Assembly (NCBI RefSeq): GCF_003259435.1
Contig: NZ_QLMA01000007.1
Location: 186,001 to 250,000, forward strand
DNA: 64,000 nt
Origin: Chitinophaga dinghuensis
GTDB taxonomy: Bacteria > Bacteroidota > Bacteroidia > Chitinophagales > Chitinophagaceae
Reading direction: 5' to 3'
This document shows, piece after piece, positions 15,415 through 24,357 of the stretch. The translations under genes and the position numbers were made by a program. Positions within the stretch are counted from its first letter, which is position 1. The number at the start of each line of letters is the position of its first letter. Below the pieces are notes generated by a model. That model ran no database searches. It was not told where the DNA came from and worked only from the letters and a program-made list of their open reading frames with translations.

Positions 15415-18387
15415 ATGAAACGATGCTTGTTTCAGGGGTTATATCTGTTGTTGCTGCTGTTATTTCCTGTTTTTAAATGTTACTGCCAGGATCGCCTGTA
15501 TGTAGTAAATGGGACTGATTTGGGGTATGTAGACGTCTCCAATGATACCTATACAAAAATGGTTTCCCTACCTTACCTTTTTGAAGATCTGGCCATTACG
15601 CCAGGTGGGAAATTCTATGGCATATACAGCGGCGCTATCTTTGAGATAAACCCTACAACGGGTGTCTGTACATTAATAACGTTGACGAATACAGTAGGTT
15701 TCAGTTTTGGTAACTCGTTGGTGAGCGACCGAAATGGAGATTTATATGTGGCGGGCGACAATAACCTGTACAAAATAGATATGACCGCTCGTACCATATA
15801 TTTTCTTGGTAAAATGCAATACCCCTCAGGCGGAGATCTTTGTTTTAGTGATGGTCGGCTCTATGTGGCTACCAATACCAATCTCCTGCTGGAAATCACG
15901 CTCGATGCGGCCAGAACTAAAATCGTTGCCCAGCGGAATGCCGGTCAAATGACTGTAAAAGGAAACGTCTACGGTATTGGTTGCAACCAGTATGGTATCT
16001 GTTATGTCATCAGCACCCTCTCCGAACTGGCGCTGGTGGACCTCCAGGATGCTACCACCTATATCATCGCAAACCCTGTGAGTGGCCCTATGGCCCAGGT
16101 AAACGGCATCGCCATGACGGACGAAGGTAAGAATGACAAGGATATTGAAATTTGTGGTAATGGCATTGACGATGATCATAATGGCCTGATTGATGATGCA
16201 GATATGGCCTGTCGTTTAAAAAGAGGCGCCTGTACTACCGAAAGCAAGGAATTGTTTCGAGAAGATTTCGGGACAGGCACAGGATTCGGCGATGCATTGA
16301 CTGGCTTGAGTAGCGCCGCATATCAGTTTACCAATACGTCCCCTCAGCGGGAAGGTTTTTATTCCATCATCAACAATCCCCAACTGGCTAAAGGAGATAA
16401 TACCTGGAAGTCGATGCCAGATCATACCGGGCAGCCTAATGGTCGTATGTTGGTGATCAACGGATCTGTAATCCCGGGAGAATTCTATCGGAAGAAATTC
16501 AGCGGTATATGTGGAGGACAACAATATGCATTGTCGTTCAGCGCCTGCTCAGTTATTTCACCGACGCTGTCCTGTGGAGCGAATACAGTGCCTATTCCTT
16601 CCCGGGTACGGCTACAGATAGCAGACGATAATGGGAACATATTAGGAGAAATCCCCGAACGGTATATCCCGGTAGACCCTAATCCTGCTGGCAGTTGGAA
16701 ATCATATGGATTCCTGTTCACATTGCCACCGAACCTGAGTAGTTTCCAGGTGATATTACTGGATGATGCCCCTGGAGGTTGTGGCAATGATCTGGCCATA
16801 GACGATATCATATTGAGTACCTGTAAACCTGTCGTACCCATTCTAATCAATAAAATACCGGTGAATAAATATACCGGATGCGTAGGCAGCAGTATTGAGT
16901 TTTCTGTGGACCTGACAGGACTCACCTTCGCGAAACCGGTGTACCAATGGCAGAAATTTGATACGCCTTCTGCTACCTGGAAAAATATTACGGGTGGGAC
17001 AGGAGCAACGTATACCCTTGGGAGTGCCCAGTTAACAGATGCAGGGCAGTACCAGGTACTGATCACTGATAATACCACGGGTAGCTGCGTAGGAGGGGCG
17101 CAGTCGGAAATAGTGGATCTCACCATGAAAACAGCGCCTGTGCTAACGGTGACAGCTGCCATGACTATCTGCAGTGGTAACCAGTTGCAATTGCAGGCTA
17201 CCACTACAGATGTGCCCACCAGCGCTGTTTGGAAAGGGCCTGATGGCACTAATTACACCGGATTGAATGCCGTAGTAACTACTTCGGCTGCAACAAAGAA
17301 TACAGGGGATTACATCCTGAACTTCACCTCCTCTTCGGGATGTACCATCATTGCTACAACAAATGTCACCGTAAAAGATGGTAGTAACATTGATTTTACT
17401 TTGTCTGCCTCTCAGGTCTGCATTGGTAAAACCTTATCCTTACAGGCAACGGGAATTGTAGCAGATGGAAATTATACCTGGAGTGCTGCGGGGAGTCCTA
17501 CCATTACCGGGCCGCATACCCTTACGCCTCAATTCAGCTGGAATACGCCAGGTGTCTATGCTATTCAGCTGGCGGTACCCAATGTTTGCATAGGTAACGG
17601 ACAGATTACGCATAGTGTAACAGTGAATGGGGTTCCTGCTCCTGGTGTAGTTTCTTTTAATCCCGGCGTATGCCAGGACGACACTATGTCGATTATTGTT
17701 TCGGGAGCGGGAGATGCCAGTATCCAATGGCGTATTGGAGGCAGTCCTGTTATCACTGGAACAGGAGACCATGTGATTGTAAAATGGAGTGCGACGGGGA
17801 TTTACCCTGTCGCCTATACGCTTACAGGCAGTTGCGGAACGTTGGCGGTGAATGTGCCGCAGCCGGTAATAGTGCATCCGCTGCCTACGGTATCTTTAGG
17901 TCGGGATACGATTATTTGCCATGATGCCCAGTTCTTTATTCAACCGGTTGTCAGTGAGGGTGTCAATAGTTATAGCTGGCAGGATGGGCCTTTTGGCTCT
18001 AAGGCGGGGTGGTTGGCTACTGCGCCATCGACGGTTAAGATCAAGGTGAAAAATCAGTGGGGGTGCATTGCGACCAGTTCTATCAAGTTGGGTGAAATGC
18101 ATTGTGGCTGCGATGTGTATGTGCCTACTGCCTTTTCGCCGAATGGGGATGGTCGCAATGACTTGTTCCGGCCAGTGGTGTATTGTGCGGCCAGTAAGTA
18201 TTACTTTCAGGTGTTTAACCGTTGGGGCCAGCTGATATTCAGCAGTCATAATCCTGGTGAAGGCTGGAATGGAATGGTGGGGGGTAGGAGAGCGGAAGTT
18301 GGCGGATATTTATGGATGCTGGAATATGAAAACCCGGAACAACCTGGAATCATCCGGAAGACAGGGACATTTACTTTAATCTTATAG
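15415..18387 (+). CDS. Large surface protein with T9SS type B sorting domain
   Basis: A 990-residue exported protein. A signal peptide (1-25) is followed by a beta-propeller-like region (about 28-240, LYVVNGTDLGYVDVSNDTY), a calcium-loop stretch NGIDDDHNGLIDDAD, a jelly-roll-like region with many Cys, and Ig/PKD-like repeats (about 480-890). The last 90 residues are the gliding-motility-associated C-terminal domain: VPTAFSPNGDGRNDLFRP, then FNRWGQLIFSS and GWNG. That domain marks secretion through the type IX system. It is likely a cell-surface adhesin or structural protein; no catalytic motif was found. A degenerate tandem repeat array starts about 30 bases after its stop. Confidence 0.9.
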   Translation: MKRCLFQGLYLLLLLLFPVFKCYCQDRLYVVNGTDLGYVDVSNDTYTKMVSLPYLFEDLAITPGGKFYGIYSGAIFEINPTTGVCTLITLTNTVGFSFGNSLVSDRNGDLYVAGDNNLYKIDMTARTIYFLGKMQYPSGGDLCFSDGRLYVATNTNLLLEITLDAARTKIVAQRNAGQMTVKGNVYGIGCNQYGICYVISTLSELALVDLQDATTYIIANPVSGPMAQVNGIAMTDEGKNDKDIEICGNGIDDDHNGLIDDADMACRLKRGACTTESKELFREDFGTGTGFGDALTGLSSAAYQFTNTSPQREGFYSIINNPQLAKGDNTWKSMPDHTGQPNGRMLVINGSVIPGEFYRKKFSGICGGQQYALSFSACSVISPTLSCGANTVPIPSRVRLQIADDNGNILGEIPERYIPVDPNPAGSWKSYGFLFTLPPNLSSFQVILLDDAPGGCGNDLAIDDIILSTCKPVVPILINKIPVNKYTGCVGSSIEFSVDLTGLTFAKPVYQWQKFDTPSATWKNITGGTGATYTLGSAQLTDAGQYQVLITDNTTGSCVGGAQSEIVDLTMKTAPVLTVTAAMTICSGNQLQLQATTTDVPTSAVWKGPDGTNYTGLNAVVTTSAATKNTGDYILNFTSSSGCTIIATTNVTVKDGSNIDFTLSASQVCIGKTLSLQATGIVADGNYTWSAAGSPTITGPHTLTPQFSWNTPGVYAIQLAVPNVCIGNGQITHSVTVNGVPAPGVVSFNPGVCQDDTMSIIVSGAGDASIQWRIGGSPVITGTGDHVIVKWSATGIYPVAYTLTGSCGTLAVNVPQPVIVHPLPTVSLGRDTIICHDAQFFIQPVVSEGVNSYSWQDGPFGSKAGWLATAPSTVKIKVKNQWGCIATSSIKLGEMHCGCDVYVPTAFSPNGDGRNDLFRPVVYCAASKYYFQVFNRWGQLIFSSHNPGEGWNGMVGGRRAEVGGYLWMLEYENPEQPGIIRKTGTFTLIL

Positions 18388-18417
18388 GTGGTGTTGATGC
18401 TTTGGGGGCGTAGCAAA

Positions 18418-19101
18418 ATAATGCTGTTCCAGAAATGGGTCTCACATTTAAGATTTGTTTGCTCAACATTGTATCATCTGTAGCTAACTCAATGAATGCT
18501 GTTCCTGAAATGGCCTCCATATCCATTAAAGACTTATAATCAATAGCTACAACCATTAATGCTGTACTTGAAATACCCTCATCATTCATTGAATGGCTTA
18601 TGAGTCCGGCATTCTATAATCAAGGCTACAACCATGAAAACTGTTCTTGAAATGGTTTACCATTCATTAAAGGCTTATGAGTTCAACATCCTATTATCAA
18701 TAGGTAAATCCATTAATGCTGTTCTTGAGATACCCTCATCATTCATTGAAGGCCTATGAGTCCAGCATCCTATAATCAAGGCTAAAACCATGAAAACTGT
18801 TCTTGAAATGGTTTACCATTCATTAAAGGCTTATAAGTCCAGCATCCTATTATCAATAGCTAAAGCCATGAATGCTATTCTTGAAATACCCTCACCATTC
18901 ATTGAAGTCTTATGAACCCAACATCCTATTATCAAGACTAAAGCCATGAATGCTGTTCCTGAAATGGTTTCACTATTCATTAAAGGCTTATAAGTCCAGC
19001 ATCCTATTATCAAGGCTAAAACCATGAATGCTGTTCTCGAAATGGCCTCACCATCCATTGAAAGCTTATAAGTCCAACCTCGTAGAATTAGCTAAAACTT
19101 G
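18418..19101. repeat. Tandem repeat array, about nine units of 78 bp
   Basis: Units begin near 18418, 18492, 18555, 18634, 18712, 18790, 18868, 18946 and 19024. The last five intervals between starts are exactly 78 bases. Each unit contains a form of CTTGAAATGG, a CATTCATT core and TCCTATTATCAA. Two unit types alternate (ATACCCTC...CATTGAA and ATGGTTT...CATTAAA), so the array grew partly by 156-bp duplications. Since 78 is 26 codons, the minus strand encodes broken 26-residue repeats with ISGTAFMAL, but stops interrupt them. No promoter or gene was found in it or in the following 260 bases. Confidence 0.85.
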
Positions 19102-19300
19102 TGATGGGCCTTACAATCTATGGAAGGCTTATCCCCCTGTTCCTGAGGTGACGGCACGAAGAAAATAGAACCTTGCAAATCTTGCGACCGAAAGTACTAC
19201 CTGTAGCCAATCCTTACGGAGCATATTCACTCAGGTGGCCATTTGCGTGCGTCGATCCTTAAGCGCTTTTACTGCTCCCTAAATTCCCAGCATTACCAAC

Positions 19301-19327
19301 ACCATGCAGTGCGGATAACTGCATGGT
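19301..19327 (-). terminator. Hairpin downstream of the lipocalin-like lipoprotein
   Basis: A 9-bp perfect stem (19301-19309 with 19319-19327) lies 38 bases beyond the stop of the minus-strand lipoprotein. There is no T run, so it may be a 3'-end hairpin rather than an intrinsic terminator. The stretch 19102-19300 shows nothing else I can support. Confidence 0.4.
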
Positions 19328-19364
19328 ATCGATAGCTGCGGACCCCTCTGCCCATATTGGGAAA

Positions 19365-19835
19365 CTATTGTTTGGTCAGTGTAAAGGTGAATTTATCTCC
19401 GTCTGCGAGGGAGTTTTCTACATAATACACCAGTGTTTTACAGTTATAGCTGGATACGGTACCTTGAAGAATACCGTCGCTGATCAGGGTTTTACCTTCC
19501 AACTTCCAGGTGCCCTCCTGATTACCGTCAGGTTTGCAGACGATACCTGCATCCGTGAAGGTATAGGTACCATTCGTTTTTAAAGTAAGGATGTCATCTT
19601 TTTCACAATCCTCCATTTGAGCGAGGAAGTCAACAGGGGTGGCATTGGCACTGGCCTTGTATTGGAGGGCGGTTACCTTATAGTTGCCTACCAGGTTGGC
19701 TACATTGACTTCACAACTGTTATTATTGTTGTTGGGTTGACTATCTTCTTTCTTACAGGAATACAGGATACTACCGGATACGAGGGCAATCAGAGCCCAT
19801 TTCATAGAAGCTGATTTCATAAATTTCAGTTGCAT
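19365..19835 (-). CDS. Lipocalin-like lipoprotein
   Basis: A 156-residue lipoprotein: a hydrophobic signal ends at SILYSC, making Cys27 the lipidated residue, followed by KKED and an Asn-rich linker. The rest is a small beta barrel of the lipocalin-like type (NLVGNYKVTALQYKA, LTLKTNGTYTFTDAG, then GTWKLEGKTLISDG). Such proteins are frequent in Bacteroidota and are thought to bind small ligands at the outer membrane. The first Met is used, but a Met at residue 6 or 11 would also give a usable signal. Monocistronic, divergent from another lipoprotein gene. Confidence 0.8.
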   Translation of the reverse strand: MQLKFMKSASMKWALIALVSGSILYSCKKEDSQPNNNNNSCEVNVANLVGNYKVTALQYKASANATPVDFLAQMEDCEKDDILTLKTNGTYTFTDAGIVCKPDGNQEGTWKLEGKTLISDGILQGTVSSYNCKTLVYYVENSLADGDKFTFTLTKQ

Positions 19836-20008
19836 GGATATTTTGTTTAGTAGTAATACCCCATACCGGAATCCAATGGTTGGGTAAAAAGAAAAAAATA
19901 TTTTTTTTAGGTTTGACCCAACCTTTGCAAAAAATCAGGGGTACTACTATTGAGCCGGTACATTTTTATACTTTCCCGGTAGTTGTCATCAGTGAGAAAA
20001 ATTTTATA

Positions 20009-20836
20009 ATGAAGTATTCGGTATTAGTAATAGGGGCGGCTTTTTTAATGAGTAGCTGTACATCGATGAAACTGGCAGTGCCAGAGGCTTTTAAGCAACA
20101 GGCTACCATGCATCACGTAAATGGGGCCAGAGGAAATAAGATGTCATTTGCTAATTTTAAGACGTCTAAAATTAAAAGAGGGGTACATGTGATTTATCCT
20201 AACTGGGGGCGTGGGCATGGCTTTTTCCTGGAAAACCTGGTACTGCACCGGATGGGAATTGAAAAATCGGAGACGGTAGAAAATGAGAAAACCCGGTTCC
20301 GGTACAGTCTTTCGGACGGGAATAACCAGGTAAATATTTATGCCAATGAAATGCAGGTCACCGTTAAGCATGAATATAATACGACTAACTATATTGGTAT
20401 CTTCAGCAGTTTCGAAAAATTGCAGCAATATAATTATGTCTTTTCTGCGGTCATCCGTTCCGATTCAGCGCAGGATAGCCGGGACTGGGAACTGGTAATG
20501 ACGAACCTGTATGACCGTCAAGCCCAGCGAGACAATAACCCGTTTACTTTTATCAGTCGGGAAGATAAAGGACTGGCTACCAATGGGCAGGATACCATAT
20601 TTGTCAAACCACTCAGTATCAGAAAAACAGAGACCACCAATGGCAAACCCGGAAAGCTGCCATTTAAAGTCATGTCCGGATATGAGCTAAGTACCAGCGG
20701 AGGCGTGATAGGCATTATAGACATGATAGACCGCAATGTATGGTTTTACAATGAACTGGATAATACGGAAAAATTGCACCTGACGGCAATCGCCACCGCA
20801 CTCTTTGCCAGAAAAGTACATGATGTAAAATGGTAA
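20009..20836 (+). CDS. Lipoprotein of unknown family
   Basis: A 275-residue lipoprotein: MKYSVLVIGAAFLMSSC is a short signal with a lipobox at Cys17. I start at ATG 20009 because the longer open frame back to 19880 puts a charged stretch before the signal sequence. The mature part looks beta-rich, with no motif I recognise. No signal for extracellular export (SLAM or T9SS) is seen. It is transcribed alone before an ECF sigma gene. Function unknown. Confidence 0.72.
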   Translation: MKYSVLVIGAAFLMSSCTSMKLAVPEAFKQQATMHHVNGARGNKMSFANFKTSKIKRGVHVIYPNWGRGHGFFLENLVLHRMGIEKSETVENEKTRFRYSLSDGNNQVNIYANEMQVTVKHEYNTTNYIGIFSSFEKLQQYNYVFSAVIRSDSAQDSRDWELVMTNLYDRQAQRDNNPFTFISREDKGLATNGQDTIFVKPLSIRKTETTNGKPGKLPFKVMSGYELSTSGGVIGIIDMIDRNVWFYNELDNTEKLHLTAIATALFARKVHDVKW

Positions 20837-21013
20837 TTACTAGGGAGATGAAAGTCGCCCGCCACTGAAAAAACATACCGGCTTTAGGCCGCAGAATAAT
20901 TTGAAACGATTGATTAAGCGCTGGAACAAGATATAAGCCATATCATTCAGTCCTGCTGTAGCAACAACAGGAAAGCACAGGAACAGCTGTACCGGCTTAC
21001 CTATAGCTTTGCC

Positions 21014-21451
21014 ATGGCTATTGCCATGCGCTACGCCCTGGATGAACATGAAGCGGCTGATATCCTCGGACAGGCTTATGTCAAAATGTTTCGCAGCATC
21101 CAGTCATTCGATGCTACCAAAGGGAATTTTCACGGCTGGCTGAAACGCATCGTCATCAATGAAGCACTGGATCAGATCAAACAAAGGAGTAAGTTTTCTC
21201 ACCTCGAACTGGAATCGGCAGAAGAACCCTTTGTCAATAACAGTATCATCGAGAAAACAGATGCAGCAGCCATCATGCGCCTGATAAAACAATTACCACC
21301 CGCTACCCATGCGGTCTTCGTACTATTTGCAATCGACGGCTATACCCATAAAGAAATTGCCGCAGAACTGCATATCAGCGAAGGAACCAGTAAATGGCAT
21401 CTAAGCGAAGCAAGAAAAATACTGCAACAAAAAATAACAACATTAACTTAG
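21014..21451 (+). CDS. ECF-type RNA polymerase sigma factor, start uncertain
   Basis: From ATG 21014 the product is 145 residues with region 2 (EHEAADILGQAYVKMFRSIQ, then GNFHGWLKRIVINEALDQ) and region 4 (LPPATHAVFVLFAIDGYTHKEIAAELHISEG). The frame stays open upstream to a stop at 20915-20917 and encodes RKAQEQLYRLTYSF, clearly part of region 2, so the real protein starts earlier. No ATG, GTG or TTG exists there; CTG 20921 or ATT 20945 are candidates. It overlaps the next gene by 58 bases, suggesting co-transcription with a regulator. Confidence 0.8.
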   Translation: MAIAMRYALDEHEAADILGQAYVKMFRSIQSFDATKGNFHGWLKRIVINEALDQIKQRSKFSHLELESAEEPFVNNSIIEKTDAAAIMRLIKQLPPATHAVFVLFAIDGYTHKEIAAELHISEGTSKWHLSEARKILQQKITTLT

Positions 21452-22056
21452 TGAATAACACCACCCGATACGAGCAATTAATAGCTGAAAAGCTGGAACA
21501 AATGCCAGTCCCCGATATGGCGGACAGCATCTGGGCCGGCATTGAAGCACAGCTGGACGCGGTGGTGGAAACAACTCCGGACCAGGATACCTCTTTCAAA
21601 TGGAAAGGGAAAACCTGGTTCGGCATCGCCGGAATCGCCATTATCGCCTCCGGCATCTGGTGGTACAGCCAATCCGCTACACCTGAAACTCCTGTAACAA
21701 CACCTGCGCCTACATCTACACCTACGCCTGCAACATTATCTGCTCCTGCGCCTCCAACGCCGGACAGCAATACCATTATTACACTACCCCAAACGCCTGC
21801 AAAACATAAAGATACCATCGAGCTCCCCGCAGCACCCTTCAGTAACCCCTTGACAGATTCTGTACCTGCACGGTATTTACCACTGATGACACCAGATTCT
21901 GTCCACATCCCAACAACAATTCCCGCAAAACCACACCAGCAGCCAGATACAGTGGTAATCCCCCCAGCGCCAAAGAAACCCAAAGGCGTAAAAGGAATTA
22001 CCAGTGATGATTATAAAATTACCGTTGATAAAGATTCTGTGAACAAGACTCATTAA
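21394..22056 (+). CDS. Membrane partner of the sigma factor, possible anti-sigma
   Basis: The 220-residue protein has a cytoplasmic N-terminus (about 1-70, including YEQLIAEKLEQMPVPDMADSIW), one membrane helix (about 74-90) and a long Pro/Thr-rich periplasmic tail. The short helical segment with MADSIW before a single membrane span is the usual layout of sigma-linked anti-sigma-like proteins in Chitinophagaceae. The overlap with the sigma gene supports a regulatory pair. No zinc-binding HxxxCxxC motif is present, so classification as an anti-sigma factor is inference. Confidence 0.65.
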   Translation: MASKRSKKNTATKNNNINLVNNTTRYEQLIAEKLEQMPVPDMADSIWAGIEAQLDAVVETTPDQDTSFKWKGKTWFGIAGIAIIASGIWWYSQSATPETPVTTPAPTSTPTPATLSAPAPPTPDSNTIITLPQTPAKHKDTIELPAAPFSNPLTDSVPARYLPLMTPDSVHIPTTIPAKPHQQPDTVVIPPAPKKPKGVKGITSDDYKITVDKDSVNKTH

Positions 22057-22177
22057 TAAAACCTATATTCAACCGGAAACGTTTGCTAATCGAATAAAAG
22101 GTAGACTGGAAGCAGTTCGAGGTACCTTGTCTCCCTAAAATAACAACCAACTTTTCTGGATAAATAAAAGACCCAAT

Positions 22178-23026
22178 ATGCTCAAAAAATGCCTGTTCTC
22201 TATGTTCCTGCTAGCAGCAACCATAACTGTTAATGCCCAGCAGGAAAAAATCAAATCGCCTTCATCATTCTTCCCCGACCAAAAAACAAAAGTCCTCTTC
22301 GTGGGAACCTTTCATATGGACTATCCCGATATGGATGCCCATAAAACCAGTAAAGATGATAGAGTAGACGTGCTGAAAGAACCGAAGAAATCAGAAATGA
22401 CAGCACTCATCAACTACATCAAGAAATTCAAACCAACTAAAATTGCCATTGAAGCCTTTCCGGAATGGAATGCAGTAAAGAAACTGCGCAAATATAACCA
22501 GGGTGCATATCGGGACGAGCGAGATGAACGCTTCCAGATCGCAATCCGACTGGCCAGCGAACTTAAAATGGATACTATCTACTCCATAGACGCCGACGGT
22601 ATACTGGAAGATCTGATAAAAATGGATACTACCTATTTCAAAAATTTAATGGCAGATTTCGATTTTCAGAGTACGGATTCCATGACGCTCAGATATCGCA
22701 AGCTATACGGATATGATGACAAATTGATTCCTAAAATCAAATTGCTGGATTATTTCAAATATATAAATTCAAGGGAAATGCACCTGGTATTAGGTGGCGC
22801 TTATGTAGTAGGAGATTTTAAACTGGGTGAATTCAGAGGCGCCGATGTTACTGCACTCTATTGGTACGACCGCAATATGCGCATTGTTAGAAATTTGCAA
22901 CGCATCACCGCCGGCCCGGAAGACAGAATATTAATGCTGTTCGGAAATGGCCATGGGTCTATCATCAGACATCTGTTGGAATCTTCTCCTGAATACCAAT
23001 TTGTGGAATTTGACAGCCTGAAATAA
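22178..23026 (+). CDS. Secreted DUF5694 domain protein
   Basis: A 282-residue protein with a signal peptide (1-20, ending VNAQ). The domain starts KVLFVGTFHMDYPDMDAH, continues with IKKFKPTKIAIEAFPEW, and ends with RILMLFGNGHGSIIRHLL. This pattern resembles TraB/PrgY-like and DUF5694 proteins, which have conserved H and E residues in similar positions. Exported, with unknown activity. Its stop is 27 bases from the end of the convergent gene. Confidence 0.78.
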   Translation: MLKKCLFSMFLLAATITVNAQQEKIKSPSSFFPDQKTKVLFVGTFHMDYPDMDAHKTSKDDRVDVLKEPKKSEMTALINYIKKFKPTKIAIEAFPEWNAVKKLRKYNQGAYRDERDERFQIAIRLASELKMDTIYSIDADGILEDLIKMDTTYFKNLMADFDFQSTDSMTLRYRKLYGYDDKLIPKIKLLDYFKYINSREMHLVLGGAYVVGDFKLGEFRGADVTALYWYDRNMRIVRNLQRITAGPEDRILMLFGNGHGSIIRHLLESSPEYQFVEFDSLK

Positions 23027-23053
23027 TGCTTCATTGCCAGGGAGCGGAGTGCA

Positions 23054-23638
23054 TCATTCACCTCCCTGGTATGTTTTTATCGTAGTATACCCCAATTGCT
23101 TCCCTTTTTTAACCACCGTTTTCGCAGCATCCGGATTATTGGCAGCCGCCGTAGTAGTCACCTCCTGTTGTAATACCCAATCCTGTATGGCCGGCTGATA
23201 ACAGAACGTCAACCATTGATGTACACTGTCGTGGCTACCATAAAAATGTTCTACCGTAAAGCAGGAACCATCAATCGTTGTTTTAACATAGGGATCTCCC
23301 ACAGTGCCGCCCAGATCGGCAGGAAAAATCAGAAAATTATTACGTGCCGCCAATTGCAGATGTTGCTGCTGATCCCTGATCAGTAAAAGAAAAGGCCGGT
23401 CGCTGGACCCATCGTATTGTAATATAAGAATAAGGTCCGGACGTTTATCATTATTCAAATCTCCACTGATACTATCCAGAATCGTATAGCCACGCGGAAT
23501 AAATTTACCCAGTTTGTCAGCTGACTGGCCATAGAGCATTATACTACTGCACAACAGCAGGAGCACAGTAAGAATTTGCCGGTAAATAAATGTTTTTATT
23601 CTTCCGGCAATAGGTTCTACAGCAGATATAACAGACAT
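23054..23638 (-). CDS. Hypothetical secreted protein with a VCBS-like loop
   Basis: A 194-residue protein with an N-terminal hydrophobic segment ending SSIMLYGQS (signal peptide or anchor at about 25-42). The only recognisable part is DSISGDLNNDKRPDLILIL, a D-x-N-x-D calcium-loop pattern typical of FG-GAP/VCBS repeats; a single copy is present. I start at ATG 23638, since the upstream start would be TTG. Function unknown. Confidence 0.65.
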   Translation of the reverse strand: MSVISAVEPIAGRIKTFIYRQILTVLLLLCSSIMLYGQSADKLGKFIPRGYTILDSISGDLNNDKRPDLILILQYDGSSDRPFLLLIRDQQQHLQLAARNNFLIFPADLGGTVGDPYVKTTIDGSCFTVEHFYGSHDSVHQWLTFCYQPAIQDWVLQQEVTTTAAANNPDAAKTVVKKGKQLGYTTIKTYQGGE

Positions 23639-23681
23639 ACGCAACAGTTGTATTAACAAGGTTGAAATTACGCTATCTTTT

Positions 23682-23698
23682 TTATTTTTAGGGAGACA
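23682..23698 (+). repeat. Dispersed 17-bp element, copy A
   Basis: TTATTTTTAGGGAGACA here is identical to the complement of 56590-56606. Close variants lie at 889-901, 6869-6881, 11340-11354 (complement) and 22128-22143 (complement), all outside genes. Confidence 0.6.
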
Positions 23699-23869
23699 CG
23701 GTTACGCAATCGCGGAAAGCCTTTTCAGTTCATGGTATACATCTATACAGTCGGCCGCTTGTTTATCATAAATAGGTACATATGATCCACTCATCTTGAA
23801 ATTTCCATACGCCTGAACCCGCTGGCAGCGCCAATAATTGGCGTAACTTTAAAGGATAAACGCTGTGTT

Positions 23870-24307
23870 ATGGAAAGACTAACTTTCACCACACACATCC
23901 ATGCTAAACCGCATATCGTTTGGGATGTACTCTGGGACGAAGATTCCTACCCATTATGGACAGCCGCATTCGGCGAAGACGCCCGCATGGAAACAGACTG
24001 GAAAAAAGGCAGTCAGGTTCGCTTCCTCAATAAAAACGACGATGGTATGCTCTCTGAAATAGCCGATATCATCCCTGAAAAATTCCTCTCTTTCCGGCAC
24101 TTAGGCGTCATAGCTGGCGGGTCAGAAGAAAGCCTGGGCAAAGATGCCAAACAATGGGCCGGCGCCATGGAAAACTACACCCTCACTGATGAGGACGGTG
24201 ATACCCGCCTGGAAGTAAGCATGGATATCGTTCCGGAGTACCTCGACTTCTTCCAGAAATTATGGCCTCAGGCATTAGAAAAAGTGAAAGCACTCGCCGA
24301 AGAGTAA
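23870..24307 (+). CDS. SRPBCC (AHSA1-like) domain protein
   Basis: A 145-residue single-domain SRPBCC protein: TFTTHIHAKPHIVWDVLWDE, then LWTAAFGEDARMETDWKKGS, a FLSFRHLGVI strand, and a long C-terminal helix (FFQKLWPQALEKVKALAEE). This matches START/AHSA1-like ligand-binding proteins without known enzymatic activity. It lies alone, 50 bases before the GH130-receiver gene. A TAACTTTA -7-like element is 28 bases upstream of the start. Confidence 0.82.
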   Translation: MERLTFTTHIHAKPHIVWDVLWDEDSYPLWTAAFGEDARMETDWKKGSQVRFLNKNDDGMLSEIADIIPEKFLSFRHLGVIAGGSEESLGKDAKQWAGAMENYTLTDEDGDTRLEVSMDIVPEYLDFFQKLWPQALEKVKALAEE

Positions 24308-24357
24308 CCAAACTATTTCTTGCAACAGGTGTTACTTTAACATAGCCGCCTCGTGAT

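Noticed and set aside
16485..17249. Minus-strand open frame of 254 codons inside the T9SS protein gene
   Set aside because: The plus strand carries a coherent exported protein; the minus product has no recognisable domain.
18418..19101. Tandem repeat array considered as a CRISPR array
   Set aside because: The repeats are head-to-tail without unique spacers, the unit is 78 bp, and no cas gene lies nearby.
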